Shown: positions 52,465 through 60,962 of the stretch, one piece after another
How the letters are laid out: each line of letters begins with the position of its first letter
How positions within the stretch are numbered: the first letter of the stretch is position 1
Source of the DNA: JAHFUI01 sp039931615
GTDB taxonomy: Bacteria; Acidobacteriota; Vicinamibacteria; Vicinamibacterales; CAVVIG01
NCBI GenBank assembly: GCA_039931615.1
Contig: JBDTRR010000017.1
Location: 28,568 to 92,567 of the forward strand
Length of the DNA: 64,000 nt
Reading direction: 5' to 3'
Translations under genes and position numbers: made by a program
Notes under the pieces: generated by a model
Told to the model about the DNA's origin: nothing
The model's database searches: none
Seen by the model: only the letters and a program-made list of their open reading frames with translations

Positions 52465-55400
52465 AGAAATCGATCGACGCGCCGATCTTGACCACCCGGG
52501 CCGCCAGCACCGACCTCGGTGCGAGCCAGGTCGTCGTCGTCGGACTGTAGGTTTCGTTGTACGTCAGCACCGGGTTGGCATTGAGCGCGTTATAGAGGTC
52601 GAGCGATATCTTCGTGCGGGTGTTGCGATATTTCAGGACTTTCGCGAGCCGCAGGTCGAGCTCGTTCACGCGGTCGCCATAGACCGAGCCCGGCGTCACG
52701 AGGTTCACCGAGACGTTGGCGACGCCACCCGACGGAGCGCGGCCGAGCGACTGCGCGATGACCGCCGACGGAACATTGTAGTTGGCGGAAAGCTGCGCGC
52801 CCGGTTTGCTCTGGTATGAGGCCGAGACTTCGACATCGACCTTCGGCACCTGATACGAGGCCAGGCCCCTGAACTGCGTCAGGAACCCGGATGCGAGATG
52901 GCAGTACTGCCCAGGCGCCATGCCGGTCTGGCCACTACCGAGGGCCGAAAAGCCCGGTACTGACACGCCGACCGCTACCGCTTGCGACGCTTGCAGCGCG
53001 TCGGGCAGTTGATCCGAGACGCCACAGATGTCCTGCACCGTCTGACCGGTACTCGTGCCGCCCTGGAACGTGAGTCCATTGCTCGAGCGCAGCGCCAGCG
53101 TCAGATCCACGCCGCTCCAGTAGTTGGAGGTATCACCGTAGTTGGACGCCGGCTGGATCTGGTAGTTGACCTGTCCAAAGAGCGCCGGGGCGATGTCGTG
53201 GAGACCACTCACCGTGTAGCCGCCGCCGCCCGGCAGGCGCGAATCCGCCGGCGCGACAATGCTGTAGGTCGACCAATCGGACGGCTGGACGGCCAGGTTG
53301 CGGCTGACGTATTGCCCCTCGAACCACCGCTTGTTCCATTGCACCTCCGCGGAGATTCGCGGCGTCAGCTGCTGCTGGACGGCGATGCCGACCTGATAGT
53401 CCCAAGGCCGCAAGCCGTTCATCAGCTGGTCGTTATACGTGAAACCAGGGTTCAACGTGCCGAAGTTGAGATTCGACAGACCCCCGCAGCGGTCACCTCC
53501 GGACGCGGTCAGGTCCTGCGCCCCGACCGTGTTCAAATTGCAGTCGACCTGGTAATTCCCGTTGGCATCGACCCAGCTTCGTGTCGCCGCCGTGGCGATG
53601 CCCGACGTGGGGGCGGCGCCGGTGTAGATGCCGGCGTTTTGAGCCGGTGCGACGTAGAGGCCGCCGTTGACCTTCATCGCGGTTTTCCCGTTGCCGAACA
53701 CGTCGTATGCCAGGCCGCCGCGGGGCATCGTGTTGTTGAAGTTGACCCCCTGGGCTTCCGGAATGTTCGTGAGCGTCGGGAAGAAACGGGTGCCGCCGAT
53801 GCTCGACTCCGGGTAGTAACTCCACGCGTGCTCATACCTGACCGCGCCCTGTAGTGTCATCCGGCCGCGCGTCCAGGAATCCTGGACGAAGAACGCGTCG
53901 TAGCGGGTCCGCCATTGGCTCTTGAACTGACCCGACAGCTCCCAGAACTGATTGGGCACGCCGTTGTTGAACTGGTAGACCAGGCCCTCCGGGTTGGCGA
54001 AGTTCGAGTCCTGATTGTCGTAGTCGTAGAGTCCGTTGTAGCCGAACTTCACGCTGTGCGCACCGGTCACGTACGAGATGTTGGCGTGCCAGGTGTTGGC
54101 CGAGATCCATCCGGTCGAGGTCTGAAATCCGCCGCCACACAGCGTACTGATGGCGCGGTAGCACAATCCGGGAATGGCGCCGGCCTGCTCGCGGACCTGG
54201 ATGAAGCTGCGCGTCGGATTGCCCGGCGCGGAGGGGCCGCCCCAGCGGTTGTTGTAGGCGCTGTAGCCGAACTCGAACAGCATCCGGGTCGTCAGCGTGT
54301 CGGTCCACGTCGCTTGCCAGATCCGGTTGGGCGCGGTTCCGTACGTCCCCGTTTCCGGGGCTTGCGTCGCCGAGCCGCCGACAATCCAACCGTCGTCCGG
54401 GGCGTCACGGCACGCGTTGCCGGTGGTCCCGACCCATTGTGCGCCGCTGCACCCCTTCTGCTCGTCCCAGAACAGGTTCAGCCGGTTCTTCTGGTTGATC
54501 TGCCACGTCAATCGAAGTCCGTGGGCCAGCGTCGAGCCGTCGCTCCTCGCCTGGCGCGAGGTGTCAGCTTTGTAGAGCCACGAACTCGGGTCGCCCGCAT
54601 TGGCGTTGGCGAACATTCCGGTGACGGCGGTGCTGCTGCCGTACGACCGGCCGAGATAGAAGAACCACAGCCGGTCCTTCATGACCGGGCCGCCCAGTGC
54701 GGCATCGACGTCCCACAGCCTCAGCAGCCGGCTCGGCACGCTCAACTGCGTCCGCTGCGCGTCGTTGTAGTTGTCCCCCTGCAGCGAGGAGTTCGCGAAC
54801 TGGAACGAACTGGACCCCTTGAAGGTATTGCCGCCGGTCTTCGGCACGATGTTCATCAACGGCCCGCCGGTCTCCGCCTCGCCGAGACCGCCGGAGGTGC
54901 GAAACGTGATTTCCTGGACGTTGGCGGTGTCCACGGAATAGCCCGACACCCCGCCGCCGCCGCGCGATGCGCCGACGTTCATGCCATCGACCTGCAGCCG
55001 CCCTTCGGTGGTGGGGCCGCCGTGAATGCCGAACAGCACCATGCCTGGCGTGAGCTGCACCGTGTTCGGATCGCCGGTGATGCCGGGCATCAGCAGCATG
55101 ATGCCGTTCCAGCTTCTGGCAGCCGGCGTCCTGGCGACCAGGTCGCCGCTCAGGATCTGCTGGCGCGCCGCGTTCTGCACGTCGACGATCGGCGTTTCGC
55201 CGGTCACGGTGATCGTCTCTTCGAGGGTGCCGACTTTGAGGTCGGCGTTGACCTGCACCGTGCCCGAGCCGCCGAGCTCGACGCCCTCACGCTTGACGAC
55301 ACTGAAGCCGTTCAGCGAAAAAGTCAGCGTGTAGGTGCCTGGGCGTAGATCGACGATCTTGAACTGTCCGGTCGCATCGGTGGTGACTGAACGGACCTTC

Positions 55401-55555
55401 TCGATCAGCGCCGCGCTGGCGGCTTCAACGGTGACGCCGGGCAGCACGGCGCCTGACGCATCCTTCACGGTTCCCGCGAGGGAGGATTGCGCAGCGGCAG
55501 CAGCCGGTAGAAACAGTACGATCGCCACGACGATAGCCGAGCTGAGACGTCGCAT
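52463..55555 (-). CDS. large TonB-dependent receptor (Oar-like) with carboxypeptidase-regulatory domain
   Basis: 1030 residues from the ATG at 55555, preceded by a perfect GGGGAGGTGAT. Signal peptide IVVAIVLFLPAAAAAQ, CarboxypepD_reg domain (GTVKDASGAVLPGVTVEA), a plug with VQNAARQQILSGDLVARTP, LQVDGMNVGAS and GGPLMNIVPKTGGNTFKG, then a long barrel ending VLAARVVKIGASIDF with the terminal Phe. The size and plug match the Oar-type receptors that are numerous in Acidobacteriota, often linked to peptide or glycan uptake. Ligand unknown. Confidence 0.92.
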   Translation of the reverse strand: MRRLSSAIVVAIVLFLPAAAAAQSSLAGTVKDASGAVLPGVTVEAASAALIEKVRSVTTDATGQFKIVDLRPGTYTLTFSLNGFSVVKREGVELGGSGTVQVNADLKVGTLEETITVTGETPIVDVQNAARQQILSGDLVARTPAARSWNGIMLLMPGITGDPNTVQLTPGMVLFGIHGGPTTEGRLQVDGMNVGASRGGGGVSGYSVDTANVQEITFRTSGGLGEAETGGPLMNIVPKTGGNTFKGSSSFQFANSSLQGDNYNDAQRTQLSVPSRLLRLWDVDAALGGPVMKDRLWFFYLGRSYGSSTAVTGMFANANAGDPSSWLYKADTSRQARSDGSTLAHGLRLTWQINQKNRLNLFWDEQKGCSGAQWVGTTGNACRDAPDDGWIVGGSATQAPETGTYGTAPNRIWQATWTDTLTTRMLFEFGYSAYNNRWGGPSAPGNPTRSFIQVREQAGAIPGLCYRAISTLCGGGFQTSTGWISANTWHANISYVTGAHSVKFGYNGLYDYDNQDSNFANPEGLVYQFNNGVPNQFWELSGQFKSQWRTRYDAFFVQDSWTRGRMTLQGAVRYEHAWSYYPESSIGGTRFFPTLTNIPEAQGVNFNNTMPRGGLAYDVFGNGKTAMKVNGGLYVAPAQNAGIYTGAAPTSGIATAATRSWVDANGNYQVDCNLNTVGAQDLTASGGDRCGGLSNLNFGTLNPGFTYNDQLMNGLRPWDYQVGIAVQQQLTPRISAEVQWNKRWFEGQYVSRNLAVQPSDWSTYSIVAPADSRLPGGGGYTVSGLHDIAPALFGQVNYQIQPASNYGDTSNYWSGVDLTLALRSSNGLTFQGGTSTGQTVQDICGVSDQLPDALQASQAVAVGVSVPGFSALGSGQTGMAPGQYCHLASGFLTQFRGLASYQVPKVDVEVSASYQSKPGAQLSANYNVPSAVIAQSLGRAPSGGVANVSVNLVTPGSVYGDRVNELDLRLAKVLKYRNTRTKISLDLYNALNANPVLTYNETYSPTTTTWLAPRSVLAARVVKIGASIDF

Positions 55556-55941
55556 ATCACCTCCCCTGCGCAGGCGGATCATGGCAAAGCGAGCTGTCAG
55601 CCACGCCAGATCAGCGGTCAGCTGCGTGAGCGGCACGAAACATACGCTCGGCGAGTGTTCAGTGTCAACACACATGATAGGGCGCCACTTGCCCTTGTTG
55701 ACAGGCTGCCGCGCCCCGTGACTGCCTTATTCCAAAGGAGATGCGGCGCTACGTCTGCGGTGCTTCGACGACCAGCGGGCAATACTCTGTTATTCTTCGT
55801 GCAGCGCGGGCGGCCCGGCCGCCGCCAATCAGATCAAGGCCGCTGGCAAGCGGGTGCTCGTCCCGGCTGACGCATCGAGGTCCGGCTACCAGGCTCACAG
55901 GCCCCCGGGCGCGCCGGTCCATTTGGTGACGCGCGTGCCGG
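55556..55941. other. intergenic region with no supported gene
   Basis: About 386 bp. The left part holds the promoter and leader of the TonB-receptor gene. A plus-strand frame near 55805-55949 reads AAANQIKAAGKRVLVPAD and looks weakly protein-like, but it has no clear start and ends inside the acetyltransferase gene, so I do not call it. Confidence 0.4.
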
Positions 55942-56484
55942 CTATCTGAGCCCCCGACTGTAGTAGTAGAGGACAGCCTGGGCGAGTCCCGTCTGGAGAT
56001 TGGGGAACTCCATCCGACCGGTCCAACTCGCGTCCCGTTCAAAGCGGCACTTCTCCAAGACGCGCATTGAGGCGTGGTGTTGCGGGTGGACCAGGGCGTA
56101 GAGCCGCTGGACGCCGATGTCGGCGGCGACCTCCACAACCGCAGTGAGCGCCTCCGCCGCGTAACCCTTCCCCCATGCGTCCGTCGCCAGCACGTAACCG
56201 GTGATGGCCCGCCTGTGCGGCTCCAGGCCGAGACCCGTACTGCCAAGCAGGCGACCATCGGCGCGGGCCCAGATCAGGTAAGGTCCGGCCCCCTCGCGCT
56301 CCCACTGAAGCGCGCTGAACGCCAGGAACCCTTGCGTGTCGGCGACCGAGCGGTGCGTCGGCCATCCCAGATACCTGGTCACGTCCTCGTCGCTGGCGTA
56401 GCGCTGGAAGACGGCGTCGGCATCCGCCGCAACGGGCGCCGACAACACGAGCCGGGCCGTCTCGACGAGCGGCGGCGCCTTCAT
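55942..56484 (-). CDS. GNAT-family N-acetyltransferase (RimJ/RimL type)
   Basis: 180 residues. The layout is typical of the RimJ/RimL/ribosomal-protein acetyltransferase branch: TARLVLSAPVAADADAVFQ at the N-terminus, GSTGLGLEPHRRAITGYVL, the acetyl-CoA binding segment WGKGYAAEALTAVV, and HASMRVLEKCRFERD. It transfers acetyl from acetyl-CoA to an amine, often a protein N-terminus or small molecule; the substrate is not evident. It is followed upstream by the DksA-like gene on the same strand. Confidence 0.88.
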   Translation of the reverse strand: MKAPPLVETARLVLSAPVAADADAVFQRYASDEDVTRYLGWPTHRSVADTQGFLAFSALQWEREGAGPYLIWARADGRLLGSTGLGLEPHRRAITGYVLATDAWGKGYAAEALTAVVEVAADIGVQRLYALVHPQHHASMRVLEKCRFERDASWTGRMEFPNLQTGLAQAVLYYYSRGLR

Positions 56485-56538
56485 GTGTGCCCTCGTGGTC
56501 TATCCCCGAAGCATCAGCATTTTCAGCTTCGCCCCAGT

Positions 56539-56955
56539 TTATGTCGTCGCATTCGTGAAAAGCGACGCTCCGCGGCGGCGCGGAGCTCCGACCGGCGTGT
56601 CGCCGTTCCGCTCGCGTGTCTCTTCGCACGATTGGCACCGGACTGCGAACGGCAGCGCCCGCAGGCGTCGTTCAGAAATCTCGTCGTCGCACTCCAGACA
56701 GGACCCGTACTTGCCGCGTTCGAGCCGCGCGAGTGCCTGGTCGATGCACATCAGGGTCTCGGCCTTGAGCTGCAGCAGCGCAAGTTCAATGTCCTCCTGG
56801 ATGTCATCGTCAGAGAGTTCGTAGTGGTCGCGAACCTCGGGTGCATGGTCGGTCCGGCCGTCGCGGATGCGACGCTGCAGGTCGTCCTGCAACTCGCGCC
56901 GGCGGTTGGTCAGCATCTGTTTCAGCGCGACGAAGCGTTCAGGAGTGTCCGTCAT
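56539..56955 (-). CDS. DksA/TraR-family zinc-finger protein
   Basis: 138 residues from the ATG at 56955, with AGAGGAT upstream. A long helical coiled-coil part (ALKQMLTNRRRELQDDLQRR...ELALLQLKAETL) leads to the zinc finger CLECDDEI...VRCQSC with four Cys, the C4 DksA layout. It lacks an obvious DxxDxA tip motif, so effects on RNA polymerase may differ from DksA. Such short members act on RNA polymerase through the secondary channel or serve other roles. Confidence 0.85.
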   Translation of the reverse strand: MTDTPERFVALKQMLTNRRRELQDDLQRRIRDGRTDHAPEVRDHYELSDDDIQEDIELALLQLKAETLMCIDQALARLERGKYGSCLECDDEISERRLRALPFAVRCQSCEETRERNGDTPVGAPRRRGASLFTNATT

Positions 56956-57192
56956 CGGTATCCTCTGTCGAAGAGGATGCAACAAGTCGGCAGGATGAGT
57001 CTGTCCTTTCCAGCACCACGCCATACGCAACCCGTCAATCAGAATTCGGCGCGGGCGACTGATCCGTTTGGGGTAGGGCGGAGGGAGGGAGGCGGTGCGG
57101 CCGTCGGCAGGCATCCCAAGGAACGGCTGTGCTGGAGAAAACGGCCAGCCGGAACCGATCTGCCTGCAGGGTGGACCGTTCCGGTCCGTGGA

Positions 57193-59598
57193 CTATGGTC
57201 GCGACAGCAGTTTCGGATCGATCGTGACCTTCTGGCCGTCCAGCAGGATGATCCGCTGCGCCTGTCCGGCGATGGCGTCGAGGAATGCTGGATCCTGCCG
57301 CTGGCCATCATCTTCAGACGGTGGTCGCCGGGCGAGGGCGGCGACGAAATATTCGCCGGGTGGCAGGCCGGTGATGACGAACCTCCCGTCAGCCTGGGGC
57401 CTCGCCGTCTGGTCGACGAACCGCGAGCCGGGATACCAGGACTCGCGGTCGACACCGAACGCGATGACCACCCAATTGTTGACGGCACGTCCATTCCCAT
57501 CGCTGACGCGCCCCGATAGTTCCGTGACCCGGTCGGTCAGCACGACCTCCAGTCCGCGCACGGATTGCGCCGTGGTGCCAAATGGCAAGGGGCGATCGAG
57601 CACGTCAGCGCCATCCAGGTAAATCGCCTTCAAGGCCCAGCCGCGGGCGTTTCCCAGGCGAAACCGCCTCGGACCATTGATGCCGGCGAGGTCGAAGGTC
57701 CAGTCGGCGCGCACGTCCGCGCGAGCGACCTGGTCAGCCGATCGGTCGGGATCGACGGGGAATGGTGTCAGTTCAATCGAACCGGGCGCCACTGATGCCA
57801 CGCCGTCCAGCGTGATGTGCCCCGAGATCGTCGAGCCCGACGACGCGCGGAGCATGAGGTCGGTGACATCGACGCCGTTGAGGGGCACGACGAGCGACGC
57901 CAGTTCGCCTTCCGTCGAGGGACTCCGTCGATTCGCCGCGGCCTTGATGACGTACTCGCCTGGCGCGAGGTTCGGGAACTCGAAGGTCCCGTCGCGATCG
58001 ATGCGCGCGCCCAGGGCGAGCGGCGCCATCGTCCCCGACCGCACGCTCGGTCTGATGGTCAGGTTGCCCTGAACCGGGCCGCCGTCGGCCCTGAGCGCGA
58101 CGCCCGCGATCCTGGCGGTGGCGGTCCGCTTGACCATGATGTCCGCGTCGCTGACCACCTGGGACAGTTCGACGGAGATGGCCTGGGCCTCCGCGGCGTG
58201 TTCCGTACTCGGGAAATAGGTCGGCGCGTATCCGGGAACGTCCGCCATCGGCATGTTCACCAGGACCTGGCCGATGAGGGAACTCAGATAGTACTGACCC
58301 GGCGCCACGCTTGACAGGCGGTACCGGCCGCGATCGTCGGTCAAGGCTGGCTGGATCTGAGGAGCCACCACGAGCTGTTGGCGACCCGCGACGAACCGAG
58401 ACTGGAGCGCGCGCACGCGGGCTCCCTCCAGCGGGTCACCGTACTCGTCCAATAGACGACCCTCGATCGCCCCAAACGGGGACAGCGTGATGTCGATGCG
58501 ATCGCGCACCTGGCCCGGCGTCACGTTGATCAGTTCGCCTTGCGCGCGCCGCCCGAACCTCGTCTCGACAAAGCCGCGTTTGGTCGCCGCGACCAGATAG
58601 TCGCCGGGAGCGATTCCCCGGAATTCATACGAGCCGTCGTCGTCGGCGTCCGTGACGCGTCCGGTCACGGGACCGCGCAGCAGCCGGGTGAGGCCGATCC
58701 GCGCCCGGCCGGCGGGCCGGCCATCCACGCTCACGATCCGGCCGCGAATCGCCCCGGTATCGGCGGACGTCGACGCGCGCGTCGCGTCGGTCGCGCGGAC
58801 GGCTTCGCTCTGTGCTCGCGACTGGAGGACGAGGTCGACGCCTGACCGTTCCTCACCGCGTGACACGGAAATCGGCTGCGCGCCGGCCAGGTCCGTCACG
58901 CCGGGGTAGTACATGCGCGACGAGCCGGACGCCGGCGCGTCTCGAACGCCGACCGCGTTGTACATGAGCAGCAGCACCGAACCCTGGGCGGCGTTCAACA
59001 TCGGTGTCGCGACCACGCTGATCGCGAAGCTCCCATCGCCGAGACCGGCGAGCCGATACTCGCCCAGATCGTTCGTGTGAGCCGTCCAGGTCGTTGACGG
59101 CTTCTTCGCCCCGGCGCGTGACCCCGACTCGCGGCCGATGTAGTCGGCCGTGACGGTGGCGCCGATCACCGGATCGCCCAAATCGTCCCAGACGCGGCCG
59201 GAGATCGCCGCGCTTCTCGGCATCCGGATCTCGAGTCGCTCGACCGTCACGCCGGCGGTGAGATCGACGGGGCTGGCCGGATCCCCGGGGCGACCCGCGG
59301 CGATCGTCTTGACGTACCCGGGCTTACTGGCCGACACGACGTACCGGCCGGCGGCGAGTGACGTGATGGCGAAACGGCCGTCGCTGTCGGCGAGCACGGT
59401 GGGAATCGATCCGGCTGGGGATGTCACGCTCACGCGCGCATTACGGATCGGCGTCCCGATGTCGTCGTCCCCGACGACCCGGCCGCGGATGCTGGCGCTG
59501 CCCGCTCTCGATGGCGGCGTCTCGCGAGCGGGTGTTTGCGCCTGTGCGACCAGCGCAACAGCGCTGAGGAGGAAGAGGGCCGCGGGCAGGCGCCTCAT
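57193..59598 (-). CDS. secreted protein of repeated carboxypeptidase-regulatory domains
   Basis: 801 residues with a signal peptide (ALFLLSAVALVAQAQT). Repeating Ig-like CarboxypepD_reg units of ~90-110 residues fill the protein: SIRGRVVGDDDIGTPIRNA, AISGRVWDDLGDPVIGATV, AIRGRIVSVDGRPAGRARI, AIEGRLLDEYGDPLEGARV, TISGHITLDG and ELSGRVSDGNGRAVNN, most ending in a LxPGxYxLxA strand. There is no barrel or enzyme domain. Probably an extracellular adhesive or scaffold protein; many copies occur in acidobacterial genomes with unknown function. The next gene upstream begins 13 bp away. Confidence 0.85.
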   Translation of the reverse strand: MRRLPAALFLLSAVALVAQAQTPARETPPSRAGSASIRGRVVGDDDIGTPIRNARVSVTSPAGSIPTVLADSDGRFAITSLAAGRYVVSASKPGYVKTIAAGRPGDPASPVDLTAGVTVERLEIRMPRSAAISGRVWDDLGDPVIGATVTADYIGRESGSRAGAKKPSTTWTAHTNDLGEYRLAGLGDGSFAISVVATPMLNAAQGSVLLLMYNAVGVRDAPASGSSRMYYPGVTDLAGAQPISVSRGEERSGVDLVLQSRAQSEAVRATDATRASTSADTGAIRGRIVSVDGRPAGRARIGLTRLLRGPVTGRVTDADDDGSYEFRGIAPGDYLVAATKRGFVETRFGRRAQGELINVTPGQVRDRIDITLSPFGAIEGRLLDEYGDPLEGARVRALQSRFVAGRQQLVVAPQIQPALTDDRGRYRLSSVAPGQYYLSSLIGQVLVNMPMADVPGYAPTYFPSTEHAAEAQAISVELSQVVSDADIMVKRTATARIAGVALRADGGPVQGNLTIRPSVRSGTMAPLALGARIDRDGTFEFPNLAPGEYVIKAAANRRSPSTEGELASLVVPLNGVDVTDLMLRASSGSTISGHITLDGVASVAPGSIELTPFPVDPDRSADQVARADVRADWTFDLAGINGPRRFRLGNARGWALKAIYLDGADVLDRPLPFGTTAQSVRGLEVVLTDRVTELSGRVSDGNGRAVNNWVVIAFGVDRESWYPGSRFVDQTARPQADGRFVITGLPPGEYFVAALARRPPSEDDGQRQDPAFLDAIAGQAQRIILLDGQKVTIDPKLLSRP

Positions 59599-59610
59599 GA
59601 GGTGATGGTT

Positions 59611-60660
59611 CTACTGTCGCACTGTGCCGGTGACGCCTTCGCGCGAGCAGTTGAACGGCTCGATCTTCAAGTCCGACGGCGCAAACTCCAGCGTCCCGCG
59701 GGCAAACGGCTGCGTGAAGAAGTCGTGGTCGGCGAGATCGATGTCGACAACGAGCCGCTGGCGCGCGGCGTCGAGGTGCAGCCGCTCGACGGAGGTGAGC
59801 GCCGCCGAGTGCAGCAATCCCCTGGTCGGCTGGCCCGCCTGTTCGACGTACTGATTCAGCACGCCCGCGGCATAGTTCCCCGTTTCGATGACGAGCGAGT
59901 CGCCGTCGAAGCGGCCGATCGAGTGACCGAGCGAGCCGCGCGGCCCGCCTTTCGGATGGTCCTTCAGGTTCAGATTCACCACTCGCCGCACGTCCATCCA
60001 CTCGTGGTGGAGCACGACGTTGCCGCCGTCGCGCACGATTTCGAGCGGCGTGCCCGGCGCGCCCCAGACGCGGCGGACGGCGACCGGATCGCAGCGGAAC
60101 GTCGGGTCGTCCTTGAACGGATCGTAGGCGGCGACCGCCTTCTCGCCGGCCGGCGTCAGGAACTGAATCATCGGCTGCGGACCGCTCGTGCTCCGGTTCG
60201 GCGCCGGCGCCAGCAACCAGGTGCCGAAGATGTCGGTCCGCTTCGCCGCCGTCGCCGGGCGCGGCGGTCCGGCCGGGCCGTTGACGCTGATGATGCGGCC
60301 GTCCGCGAACTCAACGCTGTTGAAGAAGCACATGTAGGGGCTGTGACGCGACTGCGATCCCTTGACCCGGACGCTCGTGCCGGCTTTGAGGAGCGCCGTC
60401 GTCAGCCCGAGGCGCGAGAGCTGCGTGACGCCGTGCGATTCGCAGACGTATTGCCGGGTTCGTCCATTCTCGTCCACCGCCGAAATGTGGAGGTAGCTGT
60501 GCGGATTCCGCGCCTCGAACTCGGTCACCGTCCCGGCGATGTTCGCCGGCTTGTTGGCATCGAAATGCGGCGCGAAGCTGTGGTGCGCGTCGGCGTCAGC
60601 CGCGCCGAGCAGCGCGCCAACGATGACCACGACTGCTGAAACCGCGTGCCTGGAACGCAT
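59611..60660 (-). CDS. DUF6152-type secreted protein
   Basis: 349 residues with a signal peptide (VSAVVVIVGALLGAADADAHHSFAPHFD). The AHHSFAPHFD...ANIAGTVTEFEARNPHSYLHI opening is the DUF6152 pattern, an OB-like domain of unknown function with exposed His residues. The C-terminal half continues with DPFKDDPTFRCDPVAVRR and RVVNLNLKDHPKGG. Co-directional with the regulatory-domain protein gene (12-bp gap), so the two may be one transcript. Confidence 0.85.
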   Translation of the reverse strand: MRSRHAVSAVVVIVGALLGAADADAHHSFAPHFDANKPANIAGTVTEFEARNPHSYLHISAVDENGRTRQYVCESHGVTQLSRLGLTTALLKAGTSVRVKGSQSRHSPYMCFFNSVEFADGRIISVNGPAGPPRPATAAKRTDIFGTWLLAPAPNRSTSGPQPMIQFLTPAGEKAVAAYDPFKDDPTFRCDPVAVRRVWGAPGTPLEIVRDGGNVVLHHEWMDVRRVVNLNLKDHPKGGPRGSLGHSIGRFDGDSLVIETGNYAAGVLNQYVEQAGQPTRGLLHSAALTSVERLHLDAARQRLVVDIDLADHDFFTQPFARGTLEFAPSDLKIEPFNCSREGVTGTVRQ

Positions 60661-60736
60661 ATCGCTCCCCCATTGGACCGGCCGATTGCCGCGAGTGTAA
60701 CACCGAGCCGGTCCGGGCGGCGATCCAGTTCAGCGA

Positions 60737-60859
60737 TTGATCCGGAGTCCGGCTGAAGCCGGACGCCACGTACGAGTAAAACGGCAGCTCGCCCTCGTCC
60801 GTGGGATCCGGCTTCAGCCGGATTGATCCGTAGTCCGACTGAAGTCGGACGCCACGTAC
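60737..60859. repeat. REP-like array of three related hairpins
   Basis: Two direct copies of a ~37-bp unit (60737-60773 and 60823-60859), plus an inverted copy of the core between them. Hairpins: GTCCGGC-TGAA-GCCGGAC (60747-60764), ATCCGGC-TTCA-GCCGGAT (60806-60823) and GTCCGAC-TGAA-GTCGGAC (60833-60850). The first and third differ by a compensating base pair, and both are followed by GCCACGTAC. This is the layout of REP/BIME elements. It lies between divergent genes. Confidence 0.75.
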
Positions 60860-60962
60860 CAGGGGGGAACCGGGCGGTCGGCGCCGCCGTCTATACGCGC
60901 GCCGGTTCGTCCCGCCGCGCGATTTGTCCAGGAGATCTGCCACCCCGTCGAGAGGAGCCGTG

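Noticed and set aside
53915..55348. 477-codon plus-strand open frame over the large TonB receptor
   Set aside because: Antisense shadow in GC-rich sequence, no recognisable features.
55741..55949. Weak plus-strand coding-like stretch before the acetyltransferase
   Set aside because: No start or ribosome-binding site, and it ends inside a well-supported gene on the other strand.
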